A DNA stretch of 64,000 bases, taken from NCBI GenBank assembly GCA_026874595.1, contig CM049311.1, positions 70,416,453-70,480,452 of the forward strand, read 5' to 3'. This document shows, in pieces, positions 49,858 to 60,255 of this stretch. Each line of letters opens with the position of its first letter. The stretch's first letter is position 1. Source of the stretch: Sipunculus nudus. Its lineage: Eukaryota; Annelida; Sipuncula; Golfingiida; Sipunculidae. Both the position numbers and the translations under genes were made by a program. Below the pieces are notes generated by a model. It was not told the DNA's origin and did not search any database. It saw only the letters and a list, made by a program, of their open reading frames with translations.

Positions 49858-52480
49858 CAAGGGACCTATGGGTCACGACGCTCAGCTGTTATATATGATA
49901 AAAAAATATTATTTAGAAATGAGGCACATGCTGGTTTTGTGTGGTAATAATTATAAGCTGTATTATGAGTTGTTGTTGTTAAGCTTATGTATGATTTTGA
50001 TAGTACCTTTGGAGACAGGGAGATTGATTTCATTTATTTTATTAACAAATGGAGTACTATTGTCACACAGATTTTGACTTGGCCATATAACTTATAAGCA
50101 GAACATATAATATAAGAGTTTAACTATTTATTAAAAAAAATTACAAATATTGTCCCAAATATAATTTTTATAAAAAATAATAAGAGAATCATATGATTTT
50201 TTTAAATGAAATATAACTGATATGATTATTAAAATAATATTAAAGAATATATTTATGAATGCATTCATGAATACATTTTGAAAGTATTTGCACGAGTATT
50301 CATATACTTTCATTTTTACCTGAATTCCTATTCTTTATGCAAGAAATTTTATAATGGAGTACATAATCATATTTGTATTTAAATACAATTACAAAGTATT
50401 CGTACCATGTCTGGTATTTATTCAGTTTCACCAACCAATGATGTTAAGAATCCAGAATATACAAAATTCACAAATTTAAATAATGATCATGAGTACCTGG
50501 TTTTATGGCTTTTATTTATATTAAAAAATAACTGTAAAAAATTCATTTTGGACTAATTTCACATCAATGTACACACTAGACACAGTAGGAATCTAGATTA
50601 ATATTATCAACTGCATCTTTGTCTATCATTAATTTCCTTCATATGATCCCTAATGATTAGTAATGAATAATATGATTTACTTCTTTATCATTAAAATTGA
50701 ACTGAAAAATGCCATAGGTGACTGCATGGTGTTATTTGGAATATGTGACATTCTACCCATCGATACAAGATTCTTATATCATCAGTAACTGCAAGTTAAT
50801 TTCCTGTTATTATAAACTAACAAATTCCTTTTCTATTTTTCTTTAATTTGTTATTAAAAACCAATAAAAATTTATTAATTTATTGTTTATTGTTATGTTG
50901 TTGGTTAAAACTACTAGATTTGTTGGGTTGGACACCTGGATCAACTGTGGCTGGCCATAAGCTGCCTGGATTCCTGTATGCCTCGCCTCAAGCGTGCATA
51001 ATTTGATGAAAGGTCAACAAGGTCAACATACAGGTGACTCAAGAGGGGCTTGAGAGAGCCAAAGTCTGACAGAGTCTCATAAAAAACATTAATAAAAGCT
51101 ACAATTTTTGGCCAATTTCTTTCAGCTTTCTAAACTAAAAAGCTGAAATCCTAATGTGTGCATGATATGAAAATTATATCAACAGTGCTCACAGGACACA
51201 AACGTGCCATGGTCACAGTTGGGCAAAATTTAAGGTACTAATTTTATATTTATACTAATAACTTATAAAATTTGAAAAATTCAGAACTAATTTTGGGTAT
51301 TCAATTGAATCTTGATTAAATAATGTTACATCCCTGACAAAAAAATCTCTAGCTTCAGCAATGCCCTTGTTAAGGGAGTAAATATATTTCTTGATTTTTT
51401 ACAAAGTGCATTCTGTTTGGGCCCATAACTTAAAACAATTACGCAATACTGACATCATTCTGGCATGTGCATAGAGAATGAAAAATATGTATATTATTTA
51501 TGATTAAAGTCAGATCAGTGGTTTTGATATTAGGCAGTCTTGAAGTGTAACAATTGGTTTTTAATGGAAAAATGAAGTTTTTCATTAATATCTCGAAGGT
51601 ATTAAGTCCTAGTGACCAAATTCTTGGCATGGTAGGGGATTTTGGAGTCATCTAACTGTATGCCGAATTTAAGGAACTAAGAGCTGAAGCTGGGGAGCTG
51701 AGCTCTTGCAAACTGCATAACACTAGCTTGATGTAAAAAATATGTGACATGTTGCTTGAAAACTTGAATAAAATCTACAGTTTTTGATGAACTGGTTTCA
51801 AATTTTTGGTGTTAACAGTTGAAATGCTAACAAAAACATGCTGTGAAAATTAAATCCACAGTACTTACAGGAAAAAAACGTGCCATGGTCAAAGTTGGGC
51901 AAAATTTAAGGTACCAATTTTTTATTTTTATTAATATTTTAGAAAATTTAAAAGATTTTCATCTAATTTTGGGTATACAATTTAATTTTGATTAATTAAA
52001 GTTATATTACTGGAAAAAAGGTCGATAGCTTTAACATTTTTTGTGTTAAGTGATCAAATATCTTTCCTGATTTTTTACAAAATGCATTATGTTTGGACCC
52101 ATAACTTTTTAAAATTAAATAATACAGACATAATTTCTAGCATGTACATAGGAACTATATAGAGGAATATTTATGGTAAATATGAGGAAAAACAGATGAG
52201 TGGTTTTGATATTAGGCAGTCCTGAAGTGTGAAAATAGGTTTTTAATAAAAAATTGAGGTTTTTCCTTAATTTCTCAAAGGAACGAAGTTGCAAAGACCC
52301 AGTTTTCGGCTTGGTAGGAGATCTTGGGGACATCTAACATTCTGCCGAATTTTGGATTCCTAGGTCTTACGGTTTCAAAACGTGCCACATCTACGGACGG
52401 ACGGACGGACAGACGGACGGACGACGGACAATGGACCACGACTATAGCTCAGATGACTTATAGTCAGCTGAGCTAAAAAA
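49853..52480 (+). mobile_element. F1 element abutting F3
   Basis: It starts AAAAACAAGGGACCTATGGG with GCTCAGCTG, sharing the A-run of the F3-a tail, and ends in an ACGG tract, the F1 hairpin and AAAAAA. From about 51110 on it parallels the 3' 1.4 kb of the F1 at 3294-7851, including two copies of the 'cgtgccatggtcaaagttgg' style block. The 5' 1.2 kb is very AT-rich. No coding capacity. Confidence 0.83.
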
Positions 52481-52752
52481 GACTATTCATATCTGAGAAG
52501 TTTTTGCCATAATGTCTTTCATTTCTGCAAACCAGACAGATAGAATGACAATAACCACTGTCATAAAACTCAGGTCCTATTAAATATCCTTTACTGCCAG
52601 GATTCTGCTTGATTGTCCTTTTATTTTGAATTTCTCTGTCTTTTTGTATTCTGAACTCAGAAATAAACCTGTACCTTCAAATTCTGTTATCTTAGACATA
52701 AACCGACACATAATCAAAGCACCTCTGTTTACTCTTTATGTTTGTGTAATAT

Positions 52753-52756
<4 letters not shown>

Positions 52757-52790
<34 letters not shown>
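52757..52790 (+). repeat. (TA)17 microsatellite
   Basis: A pure TA run. Confidence 0.93.
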
Positions 52791-52791
<1 letters not shown>

Positions 52792-52867
52792 TGAATTCAA
52801 CATAATGAGCACCGTGGGTGCTCTTAAAATTCATTTTTTAGAATAAAAATATATACCCTAAAAAGCT

Positions 52868-52888
52868 CCCCCCCCCCCCCCCCCCCCC
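52868..52888 (+). repeat. Poly-C run of 21
   Basis: An uninterrupted C homopolymer, outside the F1 elements. Confidence 0.9.
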
Positions 52889-53190
52889 TCAGCTATGTTC
52901 CAGTAATGTCATGTCACGTCTTAGGATTCCCTAATACTGACACTTTTGTTTGACATTGCACACGTTCTCTGCAATTCAGGAAAGCAAAAGAGCCCAAATG
53001 ATGATTCTATAAGAGTATGAATTAAATGATCCAATGATATATTTAGTGTATTCATCATCTTAATGCCTACTTATAAAATAAGAACTGTTGTATTGAATAT
53101 CAAATGCTCCTACTGTTTATATAAACAAGCTGACACATTTTGATCGAAACTGATGCTATCTACCACATATCACAGGATTGACAATCCCAA

Positions 53191-55106
53191 AACTAGATGT
53201 GTCGGAACGACACGAATGCCCCCGCCTTGGGCAAATTAGAAACATTTGTAAAATTTAGAAAATTTTTTTTAAGTTCAGGAGGTGTCGCATGGTCAAAAGT
53301 AGGTCAACAAGGGCAAAATGCAAACTTGATCTGTAACAGGTCATTATCAAGCAACACACCAAAAATCATGCCAGTATATGCAGGCATTGTGAAAAAAAGT
53401 CCATACATGTGCATTTTCCATAAAAATTTCTGTCTTTCATGAAATTTTCTATGTTTAGGAGCCGTAAAACAATCAAAAGTAGGTCGACCGGGATGAAACG
53501 CGAACTCGATATGTAACTGTCATTATCTGCCCACACATAAAAATTCAGGGTGGTATCTGCAGGCATTGAGGAAAAAATGTCAGTACATATGCATTTATTA
53601 TGAACATTTATATTTTTCATGAAACTTTCTATGTTCAGGAGCAGTCAAATGGTCAAAAGTAGGTCAACTGAGAGAAAACAAGAACTCGATCTGTAACTGG
53701 TCATTATCTGCCTACACACCAAAAATCAGGCCCGTATCTGCAGGCACTGCGAAAAAAAGTCCATACATATGCACCTTTTTATGAAATTTTCTATGTTAGA
53801 GCACCGTCAAACGGTCAAAAATAGGTCAACTGGGACAAAACGTGAACTTGATCTGTAACTGGTCATTATCTGCCCACATACCAAAAATCAGGCCAATATC
53901 TGCAGGTATTGTGAAAAAAAGTCTGTACAAGTGTATTTGTCATGAAAATTTATATTTTACATGAAATTTTCTATGTTCAGGAGCCGTAAAACAGTCAAAA
54001 GTACGTCAACCGGAACGAAATTCGAACTCAATCTGTAACTGGTCAATATCTGGCGACACACAAAAAATCAGGCCAATATCTGCAGACATTGCGAAAAAAA
54101 GTCCGTACATATGTATTTATCATGAAATTTAATATTTTTCATGAAATTTTCTATGTTCAGGAGCCGTAAAACTGTCAAAAGTAGGTCAACCAGGACGACA
54201 CGCGAACTCGATCTGTAACTGGTCTATATCTGCCCACACACCAAAAATCAGGCCAATATCTGCAGGCATTGCGAAAAAAAGTCTGTACATGTGTATCTGT
54301 CATGAATATTTCTATTTTTCATGAAATTTTCTAAGTTTAGGAGCCGTTAAACGATCAAAAGTATGTCAACCTGGACGAAACGTGAACTCGATCTGTAATT
54401 GGTCTATATTTGCCCACACAAAAAAAAGCAGGCCAATATCTGCAGGCATTGCGAAAAAAAGTCTGTACATGTGTATCTGTCATGAATATTTCGATTTTTC
54501 ATGAAATTTTCTAAGTTTAGGAGCCGTTTAACAGTCAAAAGTAGGTCAACCGGGACGAAACGCGAACTCTATCTGTAACTGGTCTATATCTGTCCACACA
54601 CCAAAAATCAGGCCAATATCTGCAGGCACGGCGAAAAAAAATCTGTACATGTGTATTTGTCATGAAATTTCATATTTTTCATGAAATTTTCTATGTTCAG
54701 GAGCCGTAAAACAGTCAACAGTAGGTCAACCAGGACGAAACGCAAACTCGATCTGTAACTGGTCTATATCTGCTCACACACCAAAAATCAGGCCAATATC
54801 TGCAGGCATTGCGAAAAAAAGTCCGTACATGTGTATCTGTCATGAATATTTATATTTTTCATGAAATTTTCTAAGTTTAGGAGCTGTAAAATGGTCAAAA
54901 GTAGGTCAACCGGGACGAAACGCTAACTCGATCTGTAACTGGTCTATATCTGCCCACACACCAAAAATTAGGCCAATATCTGCAGGCATTGCGAAAAAAA
55001 GTCGGTACAACTGTTTGATTTCGGAATGACGGAAGGACAAAATGACGGAATGACGGACATGGGTAAAACTATATGCCCCGGCCACTTTGTGGCGGGGGCA
55101 TAAAAA
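53191..55106 (+). mobile_element. F3 hairpin-ended element, copy b, expanded core
   Basis: It starts AACTAGA, then hairpin GTGTCG-GAA-CGACAC (53199-53213), then ATGCCCCCGCC. It ends with arms TATGCCCCGGCCAC and GTGGCGGGGGCATA around a TTT loop (55072-55102), followed by AAAA. Between them are ten tandem units; copy a has two. 'tgacgga' motifs precede the 3' hairpin. No coding capacity: the 81-84 residue frames recur with the units. Confidence 0.92.
53270..54995 (+). repeat. Ten tandem units of about 180 bp in F3
   Basis: The 'ttcaggagccgt' landmark occurs at about 53273, 53454, 53632, 53804, 53976, 54156, 54336, 54516, 54696 and 54876. The last six spacings are about 180 bp, while the earlier ones vary from 171 to 181. 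Units are more alike toward the 3' side. Confidence 0.93.
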
Positions 55107-55506
55107 CAGACACAAAAACCTAAACAAGCTGTCCTATTTTATTATAATTATTATTTAAATTTCCCCTGAACTAATGCAATGTTATATATATATATATACA
55201 TATTTAGTTATTTTCCCATGCATTCAGAATATTCTGTGAATTTAATACGCATTTACAGATTTAAGTACACAATGATCAAGTCATTTCTTGTTCCCCCTCA
55301 TTGAACTTGATGCACACAGATCCACTTCTGTTTTTAGCATTCTGATTGTTAACAATTTATTTGCATAAAGCCTGCCATGTGATTATTGCAGAAACACTGA
55401 CCAGAAACACATAAAGGACACGCCCTGTGAGATTAATTTTATTGTGTACATTTTAAGATGATTAAGATTGTCCACTGACATTTAGAGTGTATTTATATTT
55501 CTTTTA

Positions 55507-55666
55507 GTGAGGGCATGATGTTTAAAGTGAGGGCATGATGTTTAAAGTGAGGGCAGGATGTTTAAAGTGAAGGCATGATGTTTAAAGTGAGGGCATGATG
55601 TTTAAAGTGAGGGCATAATGTTTAAAGTGAGGGCATGATGTTTAAAGTGAGGGCATGATGTTTAAA
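55507..55666 (+). repeat. Minisatellite, 20-bp unit, 8 copies
   Basis: Eight units of 'gtgagggcatgatgtttaaa', nearly identical (single substitutions only), total 160 bp. Confidence 0.96.
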
Positions 55667-56060
55667 CTGATGTTCACTGTCTGTTGACTTGTTAGGTGAC
55701 ATATCATATTTTCCCAGGGTTTGTTTCATTTCAAAAGTATTAATGCACCATGTTATATCCAGACGTACGTAACAGCTATTGACCTTATGACTTGCGTGTT
55801 AATCAATCATTCCCCTAAGCTAAAACAACATACACGTGAGGCTCATTAACAGATGAAGTTACCCAGATTAGAGCTCTGCTGACACGGTCAACTGAAAGGA
55901 CCAAGAGACAGTTATTTCATCCCCTAACATATCTGAGGAACTATAGGCAGTCTGACGTCAGCTGTTATTTGCTCAAAAGCTTACAAGGATACCATGTGTC
56001 AAAACAAATGTTCATGTGGCCTGGAAGTTGCTTGCATGTTTCATATTTTGGTACTTTTTA
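55667..56060. other. Unassigned sequence
   Basis: Nothing recognised. Confidence 0.45.
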
Positions 56061-56272
56061 TAACAAGTGAGCCATAGATCATGATGCTCAGCCAACTGAC
56101 ATGTGGACCATGTATGTCCTTGCACAGGCAGCTAATTAAGGTTATGATTTGTGCCCTGCTTTTGTATCAAATTTTCTGGGGGTATTTATAAGCCAAACAG
56201 TTGGAGAATATGGATAACAGAGACCAAATTTCAGGCTTCCAAGGAGATTTTTCATGGACATCCCTGTCAGTG
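56061..56272 (+). mobile_element. Decayed, truncated F1 fragment
   Basis: The degraded 5' end AACAAGTGAGCCATAGATCA with GCTCAGCC is followed by part of an F1 unit ('gtatcaaattttctgggggt', 'gatttttcatggac'). No 3' hairpin is present. Confidence 0.6.
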
Positions 56273-56480
56273 TTTTTCCCCTTTTTAAGAAAATCAGCAA
56301 ATAAAAAACATAAAACTTCTGTTGGTTGAATGCGAAAGCATTACTTATCTACTTCCTGAACTTTTTTTCTACATTATCAAACAATTTTACCACAAATATA
56401 CCAATTATTTCGCTCGTTGTATATCCTTACCTTTTAACTTTCTTAATTAACTCATTGTTAAACTCTTTATATAAACTTAT

Positions 56481-56700
56481 TTATTTTACATGGATTGTAC
56501 AAATAGTTATCATAACTTATTTCGGCACTCTCCATGGCTCAGATTTGGCATTTGGTAGACTGTAGAGGTGGCGGAACCCAGAGAAAACCACCAGACTTGG
56601 ATTGGCAACTACAACTGACTCTCATAGCCTTGCCAGGGATCAAACCCGGATCGCCAGCTGAGAGAGCCGAGCGATTTACCCCCCACTGTCCAGGCCTTTT
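56481..56700 (-). repeat. SINE-like dispersed repeat, copy 2
   Basis: Minus-strand reading gives a tRNA-like B box GGGTTTGATCCC about 35 bases into the repeat, then a body with 'ggttttctctgggttccg', like the conserved core of several invertebrate SINEs. It shares its body with 36491-36730. The A box is not clear. Confidence 0.55.
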
Positions 56701-59297
56701 ATGACAAGTAAGGCATCACAAACTGAAATCTGCAGCTGATTCACTATTAATCCTTACATTTCATTCCAAATGGAAACAAAACATCAAATGTCTTTGGTAT
56801 ACTTCCTCAGTGGCTTTAAAAATAAGTGTATTCAAATATTACTCACCATATTTGACATTTGAATTAACTTCTCAGGGAGTACATGGTAACTGTTCCCAGT
56901 ACTCTAAAAAGGCTTTTACTTGGAAGCTATGGCCTAAAATTCAAATAGTTTTTCTGCTAAATGCTGCTGGAACTATAATAACTTGAATTAGTTTCTCTCA
57001 TCCCTTTTTGGTTTTCCATATATTGTTTTAAAAGCATTTGTATCTAATGTATGAATACATCACAAACCAAGGCTTAAATGTCATAAATGTCGACGTTTTC
57101 TGGTAAGATGTCCACATCTAGTAATTTCCTTAAAAGCTCTTACTCCGATGATTATACTCTGCATATTGCTTCACTGGAAGGAAATGGTGAAAAATGTCAG
57201 GACAAAGGGGTGCTCAATACCCTGGTCCATGTAAACAAGTGTACTGGAAGTGCTGGGGGACTTTATACATAACTCTTGCATGCAGGAATATAGGGGAGAA
57301 AATGGCAACAGTCACAAAATCTAATGCTGCTTTACAGTATAAGGGTATATAATTCAATTCTGAGACCCCCAAAAATAGGTGGTGGACCCACATCTGAATC
57401 ATATATTCTCAGTCATAAGTTTAAATTATTGCTTCTTCTTCATTGTTTCTATATCCCTTCACACACACACACACATAAGAAACACCAGTTTTCATGCATT
57501 TACAATTATGAGTTTCTTTTAAGTTATAAAAGTTTTATAAAAGAATTTAAGAAAAATAAAGTTTAAGAAAAATGATGTGAGAGATAAAAATCATCCACAA
57601 AGTAAAACCTGCATGTGACAAAAAAAGCTCTTATGTGAAGCAAGGTCTTGATACAGAATTAGTGAAAATCACATTCAGGCAAAAACTCTTTTGAATTACT
57701 TTTTCATCATAATAATAATGTTTCACATCCAGGAAAATGGGATATTATCTCTATGTAATTACAGTGGTTTAAGCCAAAAAGACAGTATCCACCAACATGA
57801 TGGAGTTATTTAAGTATTCTGGTCAAAATTATGCTGTTTTAACCCTCTCAGACGATATCTGGTCAGAGGCATTACCCGCTACTTTCCCTATCCCATACAA
57901 TTTATCAAACCGTCATTTTCTGACATGCTGTCATGTTAGTTTGATAAATAATCAGACGAGGAACAGCACTAAGGGACGCAATACTGATCACTGAACATTC
58001 GTGTCACAACAAATTTCTGCAGAAAGAACACAGCGGCCAGGTCATTCAAGGCTGTTCATATTTTGCGGCAAATAATGCTGTCAATTCCTATTTGCCATCT
58101 AATCATTTAGGTGCAGATGTGGTAGAGCACTTGACACCACAAATACAAGTATGAACCTATGCCTGGAGTTTGCGGTATATTTGGAATTTCCTGCCCTATT
58201 GCTTTCTACATTACAGCAAGACTTTCCCAAGAAGGATGTGGTGGCTTTGAGTTTCCAGTATGGATGGAATCTGTCAAGTCTAATTCTGCCATCTGGCAGA
58301 AATCTTGAAAAATACCATGAATGTATGCATGATGTATATACACAGGTCCTCATCCATGCCAGCTCTAGTGGAAGTCTGTCAATAGGTTTTCCATTTCAAA
58401 TGGGTATATATTGTCCCTCCATCAATTTGATATTAAGGAATAGGTGGCAGAGACATCAGGCACTCATTTTGGCACTGCTGCAAAATCATAAAGGATATGT
58501 TATTGGATTTATTTCAACCAAGTGAGAAGAGTAAGGGGTCAATTTATCGGTAAAACCTGCCACTTCAAATTAACTGATCACTAATGCTTCATGATCTGAT
58601 GATTTAGGAAGTTCCATATATATTCTACATACCAGACAAAGATTTGTACCTCTAGGATTTGTCATAAAAATCCTTTTTTTTTTTGGTATTAAATAGAAAG
58701 ATTATCCAGAAGCCACTCAATTTTCGGCTTGTTTTTCTTTGTAAAATCCAGGATACTCAGCAGCCGGCATACAGTCTCCAGTTCTGGATATACAAAGGTT
58801 CATGTAACTCAAAAATAATGAGTCGACAAATTGGGTTCCCAAATAATTTTCATGTTGACTGACTTCAATCAATAAAATTTGTATGAATAGGATAAACATT
58901 TACTCAAACCTTTTTTTTATTCTACCTAGATAACTCCAACGATATTTGGTCAAACAGAGCAAGTGATCAAAATAGTGCTATAATACAAAACCCTGACCCA
59001 CATTTTCAGTTCTTTATTTCTGGTACAGTTATTTCCTTTATATAAGTACATAAGGCAACTAGCAGTTCTCAGTTATTTCCCTTGAAATTCAGTGTTAGTA
59101 ATACCTTCACAGAGGCCAAAGAATTACACAAAATATGTAACATGTACTTCATCTAAAATCTGTCTTTTAAGTGCTTTGTCATGTTTATTCCATCAAGAGT
59201 TCATGATTTTATTAAATTCTGCACATCTGAAATCATGAATGACAATCAAATCTGCCTGACTGGATACGACAGCAAACCATTTTGCACCTGCTGAACA
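56701..59297. other. Unassigned sequence with unconvincing open frames
   Basis: The frame at 58151-58525 (+, 124 residues) is the longest in the window but lacks a recognisable domain or splice partners. 57797-57994 precedes it. A (CA)n of about 7 repeats is at 57462-57474. I assign no gene. Confidence 0.4.
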
Positions 59298-59300
59298 TTA

Positions 59301-59809
59301 AGGGGCCTTTACACAGAATAGCGACCTTTGTGCCTCCCGTGTGCGACCACAAAATTTACCAGGTTGCCATAGAAGGCTCAAAGAAGGCAGAATGGTTGCC
59401 TGGGTCGTTCAAAGGTCGTACACAGGAGTTTCAGACATCGCCATGGATGCCACGGTTGCCATGTGTTTATGAACATGTTCAAAACAATCGCACAAAGGTC
59501 GCCGAAGAGGTAGGTTGCTCAAAGGTGGCTCAAGGGAGGCAGAAGGGAGGCATAAGCATTCCCGTGGTTGTAGAATGAAGGCAGAGTGGTTGGGCTGGTG
59601 GCACAGGAGAAGCAGAGGGAAGGCAGGCATGAAAATGCCCTAATGCTGCTTTTTGGGAGGTTCAAGGGAGGAACAAGTACTGCTGAAACAGTTATTGAGC
59701 AGTTACACAGAAACAGGATTTTCTAGGGTTAGGCGACCATTGAGCGTCCTGGTCATTTTTTGGTCGCTCAAAGGTGGCACAACGGTGGCAGCCCTGTGTA
59801 AAGGGGCCT
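59301..59809. mobile_element. Harbinger-like MITE with TTA duplication
   Basis: Perfect 16-bp terminal inverted repeats, AGGGGCCTTTACACAG at 59301-59316 and its inverse at 59794-59809. Direct TTA flanks lie at 59298-59300 and 59810-59812. Similarity between the ends continues imperfectly for about 30 more bases (TTTG/GCGACC motifs). The 509-bp interior is GC-richer than its surroundings and has many 'caaaggtggc' / 'caaaggtcg' motifs in both orientations. No transposase. A 3-bp TTA/TWA duplication with this end is typical of PIF/Harbinger. Confidence 0.9.
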
Positions 59810-59812
59810 TTA

Positions 59813-60255
59813 GGTAATTTCCTGTTTTAATTTTTCACCTTGACCTACCAGGTATATGACCTTTGACTTAGTACATCAATTGTTATTTTTGTGACTCTCT
59901 TGAGCCATAGCTCTAGCTAGGATTCTTTGTATCCATATATTTTGTTGTTTTCCTTGATCATTTGTATTAACCTGTCAAGGGATACCAATCTTGTATTTTC
60001 CACATCTGTACTAAGACTTTGATATTTTTATTATTTGGTTTGTTCCAAAGACAAGAATTTATATACCTGATTTTCGACTTTTTGTAAATGATTGGTACAA
60101 GTGTTGGTACCACCGTCTGCTGGATGAGGATGGTGGTAAATAACCATTGCAATACGAATGATAACTTGTCACATAAAGCCATCAGGAATTCAGGTTTTAT
60201 ATATGCATGCATATAGGACTTATCGAAGTATTCCAAAAGTCATAAAATGTTGATT
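59813..60255. other. Unassigned sequence
   Basis: Nothing recognised. Confidence 0.45.

Noticed and set aside
53197-53620. 81- and 84-residue frames in F3
   Set aside because: Produced by the periodic 180-bp units, with frames open by chance.
58151-58525. 124-residue plus-strand open frame, with a 65-residue frame at 57797-57994 before it
   Set aside because: No recognisable domain, no clear splice signals joining the two, and an 84-residue frame is open on the opposite strand. A decayed repeat ORF is possible, but I could not name one.
59282-59630. 98-residue plus and 73-residue minus frames
   Set aside because: Both lie inside the Harbinger-like MITE and span its short internal repeats; no transposase motif.
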